Of a stretch of DNA of 64,000 nucleotides, positions 1 through 7,178 are shown piece by piece. The stretch is taken from contig NZ_CP104040.1 of NCBI RefSeq assembly GCF_025152745.1, positions 3,778,501 through 3,842,500 of the forward strand. The letters are read 5' to 3'. A model generated the notes under the pieces. It was not told the origin of the DNA. It did no database searches and saw nothing but the letters and a program-made list of their open reading frames with translations. The translations under genes and the position numbers were made by a program. Within the stretch, counting starts at the first letter, position 1. The number at the start of each line of letters is the position of its first letter. The stretch comes from Rhizobium sp. WSM4643. Lineage in GTDB: Bacteria; Pseudomonadota; Alphaproteobacteria; Rhizobiales; Rhizobiaceae.

Positions 1-210
1 GACATGGGCATGGGCTTCGATCGAAAGTTCAGTCTCGTCGAAACCGGCAACGGCCATGGTGATGCGATAGGTGTTTTCACCGGTGCGCTCGATATTATAG
101 GGCGGATAGGTCTGCGCCTGCTCCGGCTGGGCAAGACTGTCGAGCATGGTGAAGAGCCGGTCGAAACCGACGGTCGAACGATAAAGGGGAGAGAAGTCTA
201 CGTGACGCAT
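1..210 (-). CDS. Small heat shock protein, Hsp20/IbpA family (3' end outside window)
   Basis: The reverse strand reads MRHVDFSPLYRSTVGFDRLF and continues for 70 codons until the window edge, so the C-terminal part is missing. The motif FDRLFTML followed by PPYNIERTGENTYRITMAVAGF is the usual entry into the alpha-crystallin domain of bacterial Hsp20 proteins. These are ATP-independent holdases that bind unfolding proteins in the cytoplasm. The ATG at 210 has an AGGAGGA ribosome-binding site ending 3 bases upstream. The leader looks like a ROSE RNA thermometer and a sigma-32-like promoter lies above it (separate entries). Family is well supported; paralogue identity is not. Confidence 0.9.
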   Translation of the reverse strand, partial: MRHVDFSPLYRSTVGFDRLFTMLDSLAQPEQAQTYPPYNIERTGENTYRITMAVAGFDETELSIEAHAHV

Positions 211-309
211 GATGTCCTCCTGTGGAAGCGACGTGTTGCGATGAAATGCCCCTGAAACCCCATCTTTGGCGGCCTCGGGACGGTTGCGCAGGCCCTTTCC
301 GGCACCCGC
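211..309 (-). promoter_or_regulatory. Candidate ROSE-type RNA thermometer in the hsp20 leader
   Basis: Read on the minus strand, the last bases before the ATG are TCGCTTCCACAGGAGGACATC in outline: a U-C-G-C-U-U-C-C run (near 230-223), a short loop, then the GGAGGA ribosome-binding site. ROSE elements of rhizobial small heat shock genes carry a conserved U-[U/C]-G-C-U motif that pairs with the Shine-Dalgarno sequence and melts on heating. The leader length, about 100 bases from the predicted promoter, also fits. What is seen is the motif and its pairing partner; thermometer function is inferred. Confidence 0.7.
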
Positions 310-316
310 AGAAAGG

Positions 317-345
317 AGATGGTGATGGGATTTGACGAGTTCAAG
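317..345 (-). promoter_or_regulatory. Candidate RpoH (sigma-32) promoter of hsp20
   Basis: The minus strand carries CTTGAA (345-340), a 15-base spacer and CACCATCT (324-317). This is close to the heat-shock consensus CTTGAA / CCCCATNT with one mismatch in the -10 part. Initiation would fall near 309 and give a leader of about 100 bases. Assigned by eye. Confidence 0.55.
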
Positions 346-617
346 ACCTTTCCGGAATCGCCTTGATCGGCCCGTGAACCCCGCATGAACGACCGGTTCG
401 GAGCGCGTTCAGGCGCATTCGCCTAGAAATTTCGGCGTCGGGTGAATCTGGTCCCGATGGCTGAAGTGCATCGTCCCTTCTTCTTCAGTCTCAACTTCGG
501 CCGGCCGAGAGCACCCTCATGCTCCTGCCGGCCCTTTTCCCCCACCGCTTTCCAAGCCGGATGCCATGCGCTATCCCTGAAGGTGGAAGCAGTCAGCAGC
601 GGCGCATTGGCAAAGTC
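346..617. other. Intergenic region between hsp20 and the lysophospholipase gene
   Basis: No convincing gene was found. It should hold the divergent promoter regions. On the plus strand GGCCGGC (499-505) pairs with GCCGGCC (527-533) around an inner GAGC/GCTC pairing, and CTTTTCC follows. This resembles a weak terminator or attenuator upstream of the lysophospholipase gene. The open frame continues upstream of 618 to 519, so a longer N-terminus cannot be excluded. Confidence 0.4.
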
Positions 618-1592
618 ATGGATCAGGTTCTCTATTCGACGCCCGACAATCCCGCTCCGGAAAACCGCACGGAGGGGTTCTTCGAAACCCATGACGGCCA
701 CCAACTGCGTTACGCCGTCTTCCGCTCTAGCGGACAGGTTGCCAAGGGCACCGTCGTCATCCTGCACGGCCGAAACGAATATATCGAGAAATATTTTGAG
801 ACGATCCGCGACCTGACGGCCAGGGGCCTCTGGGTCGCGACCTTCGATATGCGCGGCCAGGGCGGCTCGCAGCGGCTCCTGAAACGCCGAAACCACGGCC
901 ACATCCGCCGCTTCGTCGATTACGAGCGCGATCTCGACACCTTCCTCGAAAAGGTGGTGCTGCCGGATACCCGCCTGCCCTTCTACTTGCTCGCGCATTC
1001 CACAGGCGGCCTGATCGCGCTCTCGGCCGCCCCCTATCTCACCACTCGTATCGATCGCATGGTGCTGTCGGCGCCCTTCATCGGCCTTACCGGCCAGGCG
1101 GCTTCGCCCCGCGTCATTCGCACCCTTGCCGGCACGCTGAACGCCGTCGGCCTCGGCTTCCTGCCGCTGACCTCGAAACTGAAGGAGCCGGATTTCCGCG
1201 ACAATCCGCTGACCTCGGACGAGCACCGCTTCGAGCGCAATGTCGCGATGATGAAGGCCCATCCGGAGCTGACACTCGGGCCACCGACAGCCCGCTGGCT
1301 GACCGAGGCCTTTCGCACGATGGACCGGGTCACCTCGCCCTACCATCTCTTCTCGATCACCATCCCGACCATCGTCATCGCCCCAACGCGTGACGGTGTC
1401 GTGCCCTATACGGCGCAGGAGCGCCTTTCGCGTTATTTCCGCGCCGGCCAGCTGGTGCCGATCAACGGCGCCCGGCACGAGATATTCCAGGAACGGGATA
1501 TCTACCGCGCCGCCGCCCTTGCGGCCTTCCACGCCTTCATTCCCGGCAGCGATGCCGAAGAAAACCAGGACATTGCTGCCCTCGGTACGTGA
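618..1592 (+). CDS. Alpha/beta hydrolase, lysophospholipase/monoacylglycerol lipase (PldB-like)
   Basis: This 324-residue protein has the serine hydrolase fold of the PldB/monoglyceride lipase group. The nucleophile elbow is AHSTGG, with Ser near residue 128. An oxyanion-region LHGRNEY lies near residue 50. APTRDGVVPY supplies the likely acid and GARHEIF the catalytic His near the C-terminus. No signal peptide is present at the chosen start, so it probably acts in the cytoplasm or at the inner membrane face on lysophospholipids or monoacylglycerols. The ATG at 618 was chosen because hydrolase homology begins soon after it, but its ribosome-binding site is poor and the frame stays open to 519. 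It converges on hisN with a 27-base gap. Exact substrate unknown. Confidence 0.85.
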   Translation: MDQVLYSTPDNPAPENRTEGFFETHDGHQLRYAVFRSSGQVAKGTVVILHGRNEYIEKYFETIRDLTARGLWVATFDMRGQGGSQRLLKRRNHGHIRRFVDYERDLDTFLEKVVLPDTRLPFYLLAHSTGGLIALSAAPYLTTRIDRMVLSAPFIGLTGQAASPRVIRTLAGTLNAVGLGFLPLTSKLKEPDFRDNPLTSDEHRFERNVAMMKAHPELTLGPPTARWLTEAFRTMDRVTSPYHLFSITIPTIVIAPTRDGVVPYTAQERLSRYFRAGQLVPINGARHEIFQERDIYRAAALAAFHAFIPGSDAEENQDIAALGT

Positions 1593-1619
1593 GCCGGATC
1601 GGCTTTGCCGACCGGGGGA

Positions 1620-2393
1620 TCAGCGCTGCAGGATGGCGATTGCCTGTTCGTAGACCGCCTGGCTGCCGGCGGCGATGATCGAGCCGCCGTTTTCCGGCCG
1701 TCCGCCGTCCCAGGTGGTGATGATGCCGCCCGCCCCCTCGATGACGGGAATGATGCCGCCGACATCATAGGGCTTCAGGCTGTTTTCGACGACGAGATCG
1801 ATATGGCCGGCGGCAAGCAGCGCATAGGCATAGCAGTCGCAGCCGTAGCGGAAGAGCCGTACCTGGCTCTCGATCTCGCGGTATTTCTCCATCTCCTCGC
1901 CGGCAAAGAGATGCGGCGAGGTGGTGAACAGGATGGCGTTCGACAGCGCGTCGCACTGGCGCGTCGCCAGCCGCCGTTCGCCCTCCGGCCCGGTATAGAT
2001 CGAGCCGTTCTGGTCGGCGAAATAACGCTCGCCGGTAAAGGGCTGCTCGATCATGCCCATGATCGCCCTGCCATCCTTCTGCAGGCCGATCAGCGTTCCC
2101 CACACCGGCACACCGGATATAAAGGCGCGCGTGCCGTCGATCGGATCGATCACCCAGACATATTCGCGGTCGAGCCCGACATCGCCATGTTCCTCGCCGA
2201 GAATGCCGTGGCCGGGGAAATTCTCCTCGATCAGCGCCCGGATGGCGAGTTCGGCCGCCCGGTCGCCCTCCGTTACCGGATCGAAACCGGAGGAAAGCTT
2301 GTTCGTGACATCGAGGCCGGAGCGGAAGCGCGGCAGCGTCTCGGCCCGGGCGGCTTCCGCCAGGCGGTTGAAGAACGAACGGTCAGGAAACAT
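1620..2393 (-). CDS. hisN: Histidinol-phosphatase, inositol monophosphatase family
   Basis: This 257-residue protein has the metal-dependent phosphatase signatures of the IMPase superfamily. GEEHG carries the first metal-binding Glu, VIDPIDGTRAF the Asp pair, and PYDVGGIIPVIEGAGG the C-terminal metal site. The GTRAFISG variant is typical of the HisN branch, which removes phosphate from L-histidinol phosphate, the penultimate histidine step, rather than of SuhB. The ATG at 2393 begins MFPDRSFFNRL. The upstream intergenic region holds the sRNA mmgR on the other strand. Some annotations call this neighbour of mmgR suhB-like; the HisN assignment rests on motif flavour only. Confidence 0.82.
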   Translation of the reverse strand: MFPDRSFFNRLAEAARAETLPRFRSGLDVTNKLSSGFDPVTEGDRAAELAIRALIEENFPGHGILGEEHGDVGLDREYVWVIDPIDGTRAFISGVPVWGTLIGLQKDGRAIMGMIEQPFTGERYFADQNGSIYTGPEGERRLATRQCDALSNAILFTTSPHLFAGEEMEKYREIESQVRLFRYGCDCYAYALLAAGHIDLVVENSLKPYDVGGIIPVIEGAGGIITTWDGGRPENGGSIIAAGSQAVYEQAIAILQR

Positions 2394-2461
2394 GATGGAT
2401 CCGTTTGGCTGGCGGGAATGGCGCTTTTCATAGCGAAAAGCAACGGGAATGCAATCGCATC

Positions 2462-2484
2462 GGGCAATTTGGGTTTAATTGCCC
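2462..2484. promoter_or_regulatory. Perfect 8-bp inverted repeat upstream of mmgR
   Basis: GGGCAATT (2462-2469) and AATTGCCC (2477-2484) are perfectly complementary and separated by 7 bases. The centre lies about 73 bases upstream of the predicted mmgR start, where an activator could bind. The sRNA is reported to respond to nitrogen status through NtrBC in S. meliloti, which makes a regulatory role plausible. The sequence is not a textbook NtrC site. Confidence 0.45.
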
Positions 2485-2510
2485 AAAGATGTCGCAGCGC
2501 AATAAATTGC

Positions 2511-2539
2511 TTGACATTTGTGCAATGCAATAGTAGCGT
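2511..2539 (+). promoter_or_regulatory. Sigma-70-type promoter of mmgR
   Basis: CTTGACA (TTGACA at 2511-2516) is the strong -35 form of rhizobial housekeeping promoters. A 17-base spacer leads to TAGCGT (2534-2539), a moderate -10. Initiation near 2546 would start the transcript at the first hairpin of the sRNA. Confidence 0.7.
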
Positions 2540-2545
2540 CTTCAT

Positions 2546-2623
2546 ACAGTCTTCTGACTGTAAATACCCTCCTTGGGTGTTTCCTCCCTAGACTTAGCCG
2601 CGCTCACAAGCGCGGTTTTTTTT
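2546..2623 (+). ncRNA. mmgR: MmgR small RNA (alpha-r8 / 'suhB RNA' family)
   Basis: The transcript of about 78 nt folds as three parts. Hairpin 1 is ACAGTC-TTCT-GACTGT (2546-2561), perfectly paired. Hairpin 2 is ACCC-TCCTT-GGGT (2566-2578), with a pyrimidine-rich loop. A single-stranded TTTCCTCCCT follows (about 2580-2590), then a strong terminator hairpin with eight Ts. Size, architecture, CU-rich anti-Shine-Dalgarno stretches and the position beside an IMPase-family gene and an N-formylglutamate hydrolase gene match S. meliloti MmgR (Sm84). That is an Hfq-dependent sRNA restraining polyhydroxybutyrate granule accumulation and responding to nitrogen supply. Function here is inferred from those features. 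Confidence 0.85.
2598..2623 (+). terminator. Rho-independent terminator of mmgR
   Basis: CCGCGCT (2598-2604), loop CACA, AGCGCGG (2609-2615), then eight Ts (2616-2623). The stem is a perfect 7 bp and it is the best intrinsic terminator in the window. Confidence 0.92.
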
Positions 2624-2663
2624 AGCCGGCGAAGGCCACACGTCAGTAAAATCGAAAAAAGAT

Positions 2664-3545
2664 CTATTCGGCGGCCAGCGCCCGATCGCCGGCGAATTTC
2701 TCGACGTAGTCCGCCATCTGCTGCATGAAGTCCGTGACGGCATTGGCCACCGCGGCGAAATCCTCGTGTTTCTCCAGCGTCAGCTCGTCGACATAGATCG
2801 CCCGATTCACCTCGATCTGCAGCGCGTGCAGGCCGCGCGAAGGCCTGCCGTAATGTTCGGTGATGAAGCCGCCGGCATAAGGCTTGTTGCGGATCGCCGC
2901 AAAACCCATTTCCTCGAGGATGGCGATGGCCGCGCGCGAAAGCTCGGCCGAAGCGCTGGTGCCGTAGCGATCACCAATGATGAAATCAGGTCGCGAAGTG
3001 CTGCCGGCGACCCGCACATTGCCGGGCATCGAATGGCAGTCGATCAGCACGCCGAAGCCGAACTGCACATGCGTTCGCGCAATCAGCCGGCGCAGCGCCG
3101 CATGATAGGGCTTGTAGACGGCTTCGACGCGGTCGAGCCCCTCCTGCACCGGCAGGCGCCGCGCATAGATCTCCATGTTCTCGGCGACGATGCGCGGAAT
3201 GGTGCCGAGCCCGCCGGCGACCCTGAGCGAATTGACGTTGGCATAGGGCGGCAGCAGCCCGTCGAACATCCGCGGATCGAGCTCGTAGGGCTCGCGATTG
3301 ACGTCGAGATAGGCGCGCGGGAAGTTGGCCGCCAGGAGTGGCGCGCCGAGTGCGACGGCCGAGCCGAAGAGCTCGTCGACATAGTGATCCTCGGAACGGC
3401 GGATGGCGATCCCCTCCAGCCTGGACTGGGCAATAAATTCCGGTGGATAAATACGGCCGCTATGGGGGGAGTTGTAGACGAAGGGAATGGTCTGCGACAC
3501 GGGCTCATGGACCTCAAAAAGCTCGTATTCGCGTATTTCCGGCAC
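2664..3545 (-). CDS. N-formylglutamate amidohydrolase family protein
   Basis: This 293-residue protein belongs to the FGase family (HutG-type metallohydrolases), which hydrolyse N-formyl-L-glutamate or related N-acyl amino acids. Visible motifs are NSPHSGRIYPPEF near the N-terminus, RSEDHYVDELFG, DCHSMPG in the middle, and the C-terminal HALQIEVNRAIYVDE. The His, Asp and Glu residues of these motifs are expected metal ligands. It is not beside other histidine-utilisation genes, so a role in the Hut pathway is not supported by context and a wider deformylase or amidohydrolase role is possible. The ATG at 3545 begins MPEIREYELFEV. It diverges from cpdR. Confidence 0.85.
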   Translation of the reverse strand: MPEIREYELFEVHEPVSQTIPFVYNSPHSGRIYPPEFIAQSRLEGIAIRRSEDHYVDELFGSAVALGAPLLAANFPRAYLDVNREPYELDPRMFDGLLPPYANVNSLRVAGGLGTIPRIVAENMEIYARRLPVQEGLDRVEAVYKPYHAALRRLIARTHVQFGFGVLIDCHSMPGNVRVAGSTSRPDFIIGDRYGTSASAELSRAAIAILEEMGFAAIRNKPYAGGFITEHYGRPSRGLHALQIEVNRAIYVDELTLEKHEDFAAVANAVTDFMQQMADYVEKFAGDRALAAE

Positions 3546-3732
3546 TTTCGGCCCTCTTTACCATGTCATGAACTGACTGCTTTGCCCATGTTGCCAGTTG
3601 CCCGGCCGCAAGTCCATACTATGTAGAAGGGATGGCGGTCAGGCACAGGCAATTCACCGGTTGTTTACCGGGTAAAGACTAGTGTAAACGGCTGGTAGCC
3701 CACCAAAAACTTATGGATCGCGGTCTGGATTG

Positions 3733-4095
3733 ATGACTCAGAAGATACTTCTCGCCGAAGACGATAACGACATGCGCCGCTTCCTGGTGAAAGCGCTCGA
3801 AAAGGCCGGCTACAAGGTCCTTTCCTACGACAATGGCGCCAGCGCCTATGACCGGCTGCGCGAGGAGCCGTTTTCCCTGCTGCTGACCGATATCGTCATG
3901 CCCGAGATGGATGGCATCGAGCTGGCGCGCCGCGCCACCGAACTCGACCCCGACCTGAAGGTAATGTTCATCACCGGTTTTGCCGCCGTGGCGCTGAACC
4001 CTGATTCGAAGGCGCCGAAGGATGCCAAGGTCCTTTCCAAGCCTTTCCACCTGCGCGACCTCGTCGATGAGGTCAACAAAATGCTTGCCGCATAA
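3733..4095 (+). CDS. cpdR: CpdR single-domain response regulator
   Basis: This 120-residue protein is a lone receiver domain. The acidic pair is AEDDND near residues 9-13, the phosphoacceptor is Asp53 in LLTDIVMPEMDG, and the Lys is in LSKPFHLRDLV. It closely matches remembered CpdR1 of S. meliloti. CpdR is the unphosphorylated-state adaptor that directs ClpXP to cell-cycle targets and is dephosphorylated or phosphorylated through the CckA-ChpT relay. The frame also opens with TTG at 3730, immediately before the ATG at 3733; the ATG was chosen. There is no output domain. It precedes a tRNA gene with its own promoter. Confidence 0.93.
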   Translation: MTQKILLAEDDNDMRRFLVKALEKAGYKVLSYDNGASAYDRLREEPFSLLLTDIVMPEMDGIELARRATELDPDLKVMFITGFAAVALNPDSKAPKDAKVLSKPFHLRDLVDEVNKMLAA

Positions 4096-4135
4096 GGCGT
4101 GACGAGCGGCGCGTCACAAAACTGAAAAAAGCCTA

Positions 4136-4164
4136 TTGACGGCTCCAAAGGTTTTGTGATCTAT
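4136..4164 (+). promoter_or_regulatory. Promoter of tRNA-Val
   Basis: TTGACG (4136-4141), a 17-base spacer and ATCTAT (4159-4164), ending 15 bases before the first tRNA base at 4180. Spacing and position are those of a stable-RNA promoter. A short inverted repeat, GTGACG/CGTCAC, lies just upstream after cpdR. Confidence 0.7.
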
Positions 4165-4179
4165 GCGCCGCCATCGGAT

Positions 4180-4254
<75 letters not shown>

Positions 4255-4280
4255 TCCGATCTCCCTGACATTGTTGATAA

Positions 4281-4301
4281 ATCCCCCCTTGGGGATTTTT
4301 T
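4281..4301 (+). terminator. Rho-independent terminator after tRNA-Val
   Basis: ATCCCC (4281-4286), loop CCTT, GGGGAT (4291-4296), then a run of Ts to 4301. It lies about 27 bases downstream of the tRNA. Confidence 0.85.
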
Positions 4302-4438
4302 GATTCCTGAGCCTGGCACGTGCTCCAGATCCAGCACATTGCGGAGCGAGGGCTTGAGTGTGATTGGTCCGCGCCATGATCCGGGCCGGGGTTTCAATGG
4401 CTGTGGGATGGCCCCACACGTGGGAAATAGGGGGACGT

Positions 4439-4636
4439 ATGACGCAAAGGACGCGGACACGTAAAGCAATATCCATAATCCTCGGCCTCACCCTGGTTGG
4501 GGCTGGCTTCTTCGGTTTCGGTTATATGCTGTTTCATGTCGTCGAACCCATTAGCATCAAGCTTTGGCTGATACCGATCACCATTTTCGCGGCCGGGGCA
4601 GCAATCCTCTGGGACGATTTCAAAAATCCCGAGTGA
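4439..4636 (+). CDS. Small integral membrane protein, unknown function
   Basis: This 65-residue protein begins MTQRTRTRKAISIILG. It has a basic N-terminus followed by two predicted membrane spans, roughly residues 10-30 (ISIILGLTLVGAGFFGFGYM) and 39-58 (LWLIPITIFAAGAAILW), and ends with an acidic tail, DDFKNPE. GGGGGACG upstream of the ATG at 4439 is a plausible ribosome-binding site. The frame is open further upstream to 4364, but that part is rich in unlikely residues. No domain was recognised. Confidence 0.65.
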   Translation: MTQRTRTRKAISIILGLTLVGAGFFGFGYMLFHVVEPISIKLWLIPITIFAAGAAILWDDFKNPE

Positions 4637-5193
4637 GACAATTGCTCTCCCCATTCGACGCCTGAGCGGCCGCCGGCAAGCTGGTGAAAAAGGCGAATAG
4701 AGCAATTCCAGCAAAAGTGCGTGCCAGATCTTCTTCGCTTCTCGCCGAGGCGACATTCGTCGATCACGGCCAGTGAGAACCCGTGGCCCGAAATCCACAT
4801 GTCCTGGCAAACCATGGCGGTTGTCGGCTCTTTGCCGTTTCGTGCAATTGCAGTGACGGCGCGTTCGCACATGAGGACATGCTCACGCGATCATCAATTG
4901 TATACCGCGACCGAAGTTCAGCCCCTCGTTGCTCACGCATCCTGAGGCGCGGTTTTGTGACGGATAGATGACGAGTTTATGACAAAATACGTGTGATTTC
5001 AGCAACATAGCTGTGTCAGCCTGCTGTCACAATCGACAATGTCGTTGCAGTGCAACATCCCCTATGTAACTTCCGCGGCGAGGCAGGCACCGAGCCAAAA
5101 AGGTGCCGCTTCGGTCACACGGGGTGAAGACACGTAGGGACTGCCGATGGCAACGGTCTTCATCCTTTCTGCATCTGAACTGGAGGTTATTCC
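4637..5193. other. Intergenic region upstream of the porin gene
   Basis: No convincing gene was found in these 557 bases. Open frames on both strands have poor starts and no recognisable motifs. Bases 4698-4725 (AGAGCAATTCCAGCAAAAGT) resemble the edge of a short interspersed element common in Rhizobium genomes. A perfect inverted repeat, GTTGCA-G-TGCAAC, sits at 5044-5056, about 140 bases before the porin ATG, and could be an operator. The porin promoter should lie in the right half. GGAGG ends 9 bases before the porin start. Confidence 0.45.
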
Positions 5194-6234
5194 ATGAACA
5201 TCAAGAGCCTTCTTCTCGGCTCCGCTGCTGCGCTTGCAGCAGTATCCGGCGCTCAGGCTGCTGACGCTATCGTTGCTGCCGAGCCGGAACCGGTTGAATA
5301 TGTTCGCGTCTGCGACGCTTACGGCACCGGCTACTTCTATATCCCGGGCACCGAAACCTGCCTCAAGATCAACGGTTACATCCGTTTCCAGGTTGACGTT
5401 GCTCCGCACGCCAGCTCGATCGGCGCTGCCGGCGGTGGTTCTGTCCCCAACGACTCGGACTGGGATGCCCGCACGCGTGGCCAGGTCCAGTTCACGGCCA
5501 AGAGCGACACCGAATATGGTCCGCTGACCGGCGTTATCGTCATGCAGTTCAATGCTGACAACGCTACGGCCCAGAAGGCCCAGCTGGACTCCGCATACCT
5601 CGACATCGCCGGTTTCCGCGCCGGTCTGTTCTACAGCTGGTGGGACGATGGCCTCTCCGGCGAAACGGACGATATCGGTTCGCCGGTAACGCTGCATAAC
5701 TCGATCCGTTATCAGTACGAAACCAGCGACTTCTATGCTGGCATCAGCGTCGACGAACTGGAAGACAGCCCGTTCTATCATGGCGAAACCGCTAACAACT
5801 TCGGCGTTGCAGTCGGTCTCGGCGGCAAGGCTGGTGCCTTCAGCTACCAGATCACTGCCGGTTACGACACCGACAACGAAGAAGGTGCCGTCCGCGCAAT
5901 GGGTACGGTTGCTGTCGGTCCGGGCACGCTCGGCCTCGCAGTTGTCTACGCGACCAACCCGAACGCCTACTACAACAAGGCTGAATGGGCGGTCGCTGCT
6001 GAATACGCCATCAAGGCGACTGACAAGCTGAAGATTACCCCGGCTGTTCAGTACTACGGCGACTACGGCGTCACTGCCGGCGAGTTCAACGACGGCGATG
6101 CCTGGAAGGCCGGCGTGACGATCGACTACCAGATCGTCGAGAACCTCTCCACGAAGATTTCGGTTCAGTACCTCGATCCGGAAGATGCTGACGACGTCAC
6201 CTCGGGCTTCTTCCGCCTGCAGCGCGCATTCTGA
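5194..6234 (+). CDS. ropA: Outer membrane porin, alphaproteobacterial Porin_2 (RopA) family
   Basis: This 346-residue protein starts with a clear signal peptide (MNIKSLLLGSAAALAAVSGA, cleavage after AQA near residue 22). The mature N-terminus has the conserved segments RVCDAYGTGYFYIPG and ETCLKINGYIRF, including the paired cysteines of rhizobial and Brucella porins. The protein ends in Phe (RLQRAF), the BamA recognition signal of beta-barrel proteins. It forms a trimeric channel for small hydrophilic solutes. Codon use is more biased than in the neighbours, as expected for an abundant protein. Rhizobia carry several rop paralogues, so the symbol marks the family rather than the exact copy. 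Confidence 0.93.
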   Translation: MNIKSLLLGSAAALAAVSGAQAADAIVAAEPEPVEYVRVCDAYGTGYFYIPGTETCLKINGYIRFQVDVAPHASSIGAAGGGSVPNDSDWDARTRGQVQFTAKSDTEYGPLTGVIVMQFNADNATAQKAQLDSAYLDIAGFRAGLFYSWWDDGLSGETDDIGSPVTLHNSIRYQYETSDFYAGISVDELEDSPFYHGETANNFGVAVGLGGKAGAFSYQITAGYDTDNEEGAVRAMGTVAVGPGTLGLAVVYATNPNAYYNKAEWAVAAEYAIKATDKLKITPAVQYYGDYGVTAGEFNDGDAWKAGVTIDYQIVENLSTKISVQYLDPEDADDVTSGFFRLQRAF

Positions 6235-6252
6235 TAAAGGGCTGCCGGCTGG

Positions 6253-6298
6253 AACAGGATGATTTTAGGCCGGGTCGGCCTAAAATCTGAATCCTGTT
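6253..6298. repeat. Long imperfect palindrome after the porin gene
   Basis: Outer arms AACAGGAT (6253-6260) and ATCCTGTT (6291-6298) enclose inner arms ATTTTAGGCC (6262-6271) and GGCCTAAAAT (6277-6286) around the 5-base loop GGGTC. Three bases (TGA, 6288-6290) bulge on one side. It starts 18 bases after the porin stop and could act as a bidirectional hairpin. I believe similar sequences recur in Rhizobium genomes, but no second copy is in this window. Confidence 0.75.
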
Positions 6299-6677
6299 CT
6301 AATTATCCGGCAGCTACAAATTCCTGATCTGACTGACCTCCGATCGGGAACGAATGGGCCTGGACTTCCCTGCCTGGGCCCATTCCCCTTGACCAGACAT
6401 GCATCCAAAACGGCACGCTCGATCAGTGCCTTGTCCCTGTCGTGTCACATCGGTTCGTTGGCGATGTCCGGCAGCCTATGCCATTGCTGGATCTTGCAAC
6501 CGGCAAGCTCAACCAACTTTTCACTCATCTGCCGCCGATCGCCGAGTCAGCCTGGCGGCCGGTGAAATTTTTGTGCTTCAGGAATAGCGGAGCCAAATTC
6601 GGACACAGAACCATGCCATGGCGGACCGAGGGTGAGGTCGTGATTCGCCTCGCCACGACATGGGGTTTGAGATCGAA
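6299..6677. other. Intergenic region between porin and secreted protein
   Basis: No gene is supported. A 9-bp stem, GAATGGGCC (6352-6360) with GGCCCATTC (6377-6385), could help terminate porin transcription but lacks a good T-run. The right part must contain the promoter of the gene at 6678. Confidence 0.4.
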
Positions 6678-7172
6678 ATGAAGTTATCCGTGCTTGCCGC
6701 TGCCGCAATTTTTTCCGCTGCCCTCGCCTTGCCGGCCTCTGCCGCGCCGGCCGCACCTGCCGAGACCTTTCCCGGTGCGCCCGGCGTCATTACGCTTTCC
6801 GGCAAATGCGCCAAGCTGGTCGTCGCCAAATTCGACGCCACCAAGGGCTGCAAGAACGAGCTTGCCAGCGTCACGCTGGCCAATGGCTTGGTGACCTTCA
6901 TCTTCACTTCAGACGGCAAGGCGCTCGGCTTCCAGGGCGACGGCAGCGGCATCAAGCCCGCCTCCAACGGCAATGCCCGCCTGCCGCTCAGCCTCGTCAC
7001 CACCGGTGTCGGCAACAAGATGACCGGAGAGGTCAAGGTCGCCGGCTTCTGCACCTTCGGCAATCCCTATGCCGGCCAGCCGATCGCGATCGAATGCACC
7101 GCCGAAAGCAAGGATTCTTCCTTCACTGGCAGCTTCCGCACCGGCGGCAAGCTGGTGAAGAAGGGTAAGTAG
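6678..7172 (+). CDS. Secreted protein of unknown function
   Basis: This 164-residue protein begins MKLSVLAAAAIFSAALALPA, a signal peptide with cleavage after ASA near residue 22. The mature part has four cysteines in GKCAKL, KGCKNE, GFCTFG and IECTAE, so two disulfides are likely. It is rich in short beta-type segments and ends in a basic tail, GGKLVKKGK. The ATG at 6678 was chosen because the signal peptide begins there; the frame opens six codons earlier. No family was recognised. Probably periplasmic. Confidence 0.7.
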   Translation: MKLSVLAAAAIFSAALALPASAAPAAPAETFPGAPGVITLSGKCAKLVVAKFDATKGCKNELASVTLANGLVTFIFTSDGKALGFQGDGSGIKPASNGNARLPLSLVTTGVGNKMTGEVKVAGFCTFGNPYAGQPIAIECTAESKDSSFTGSFRTGGKLVKKGK

Positions 7173-7178
7173 CCGCTC

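Noticed and set aside
423..1532. 369-codon open frame on the minus strand
   Set aside because: It lies antisense to the lysophospholipase gene. The sequence is rich in Arg, Asp and Gly without recognisable motifs, as expected for a high-GC shadow frame.
4534..4872. 112-codon minus-strand ORF in the porin upstream region
   Set aside because: It overlaps the small membrane protein gene, has no good ribosome-binding site and no recognisable motif. Part may be a repeat remnant.
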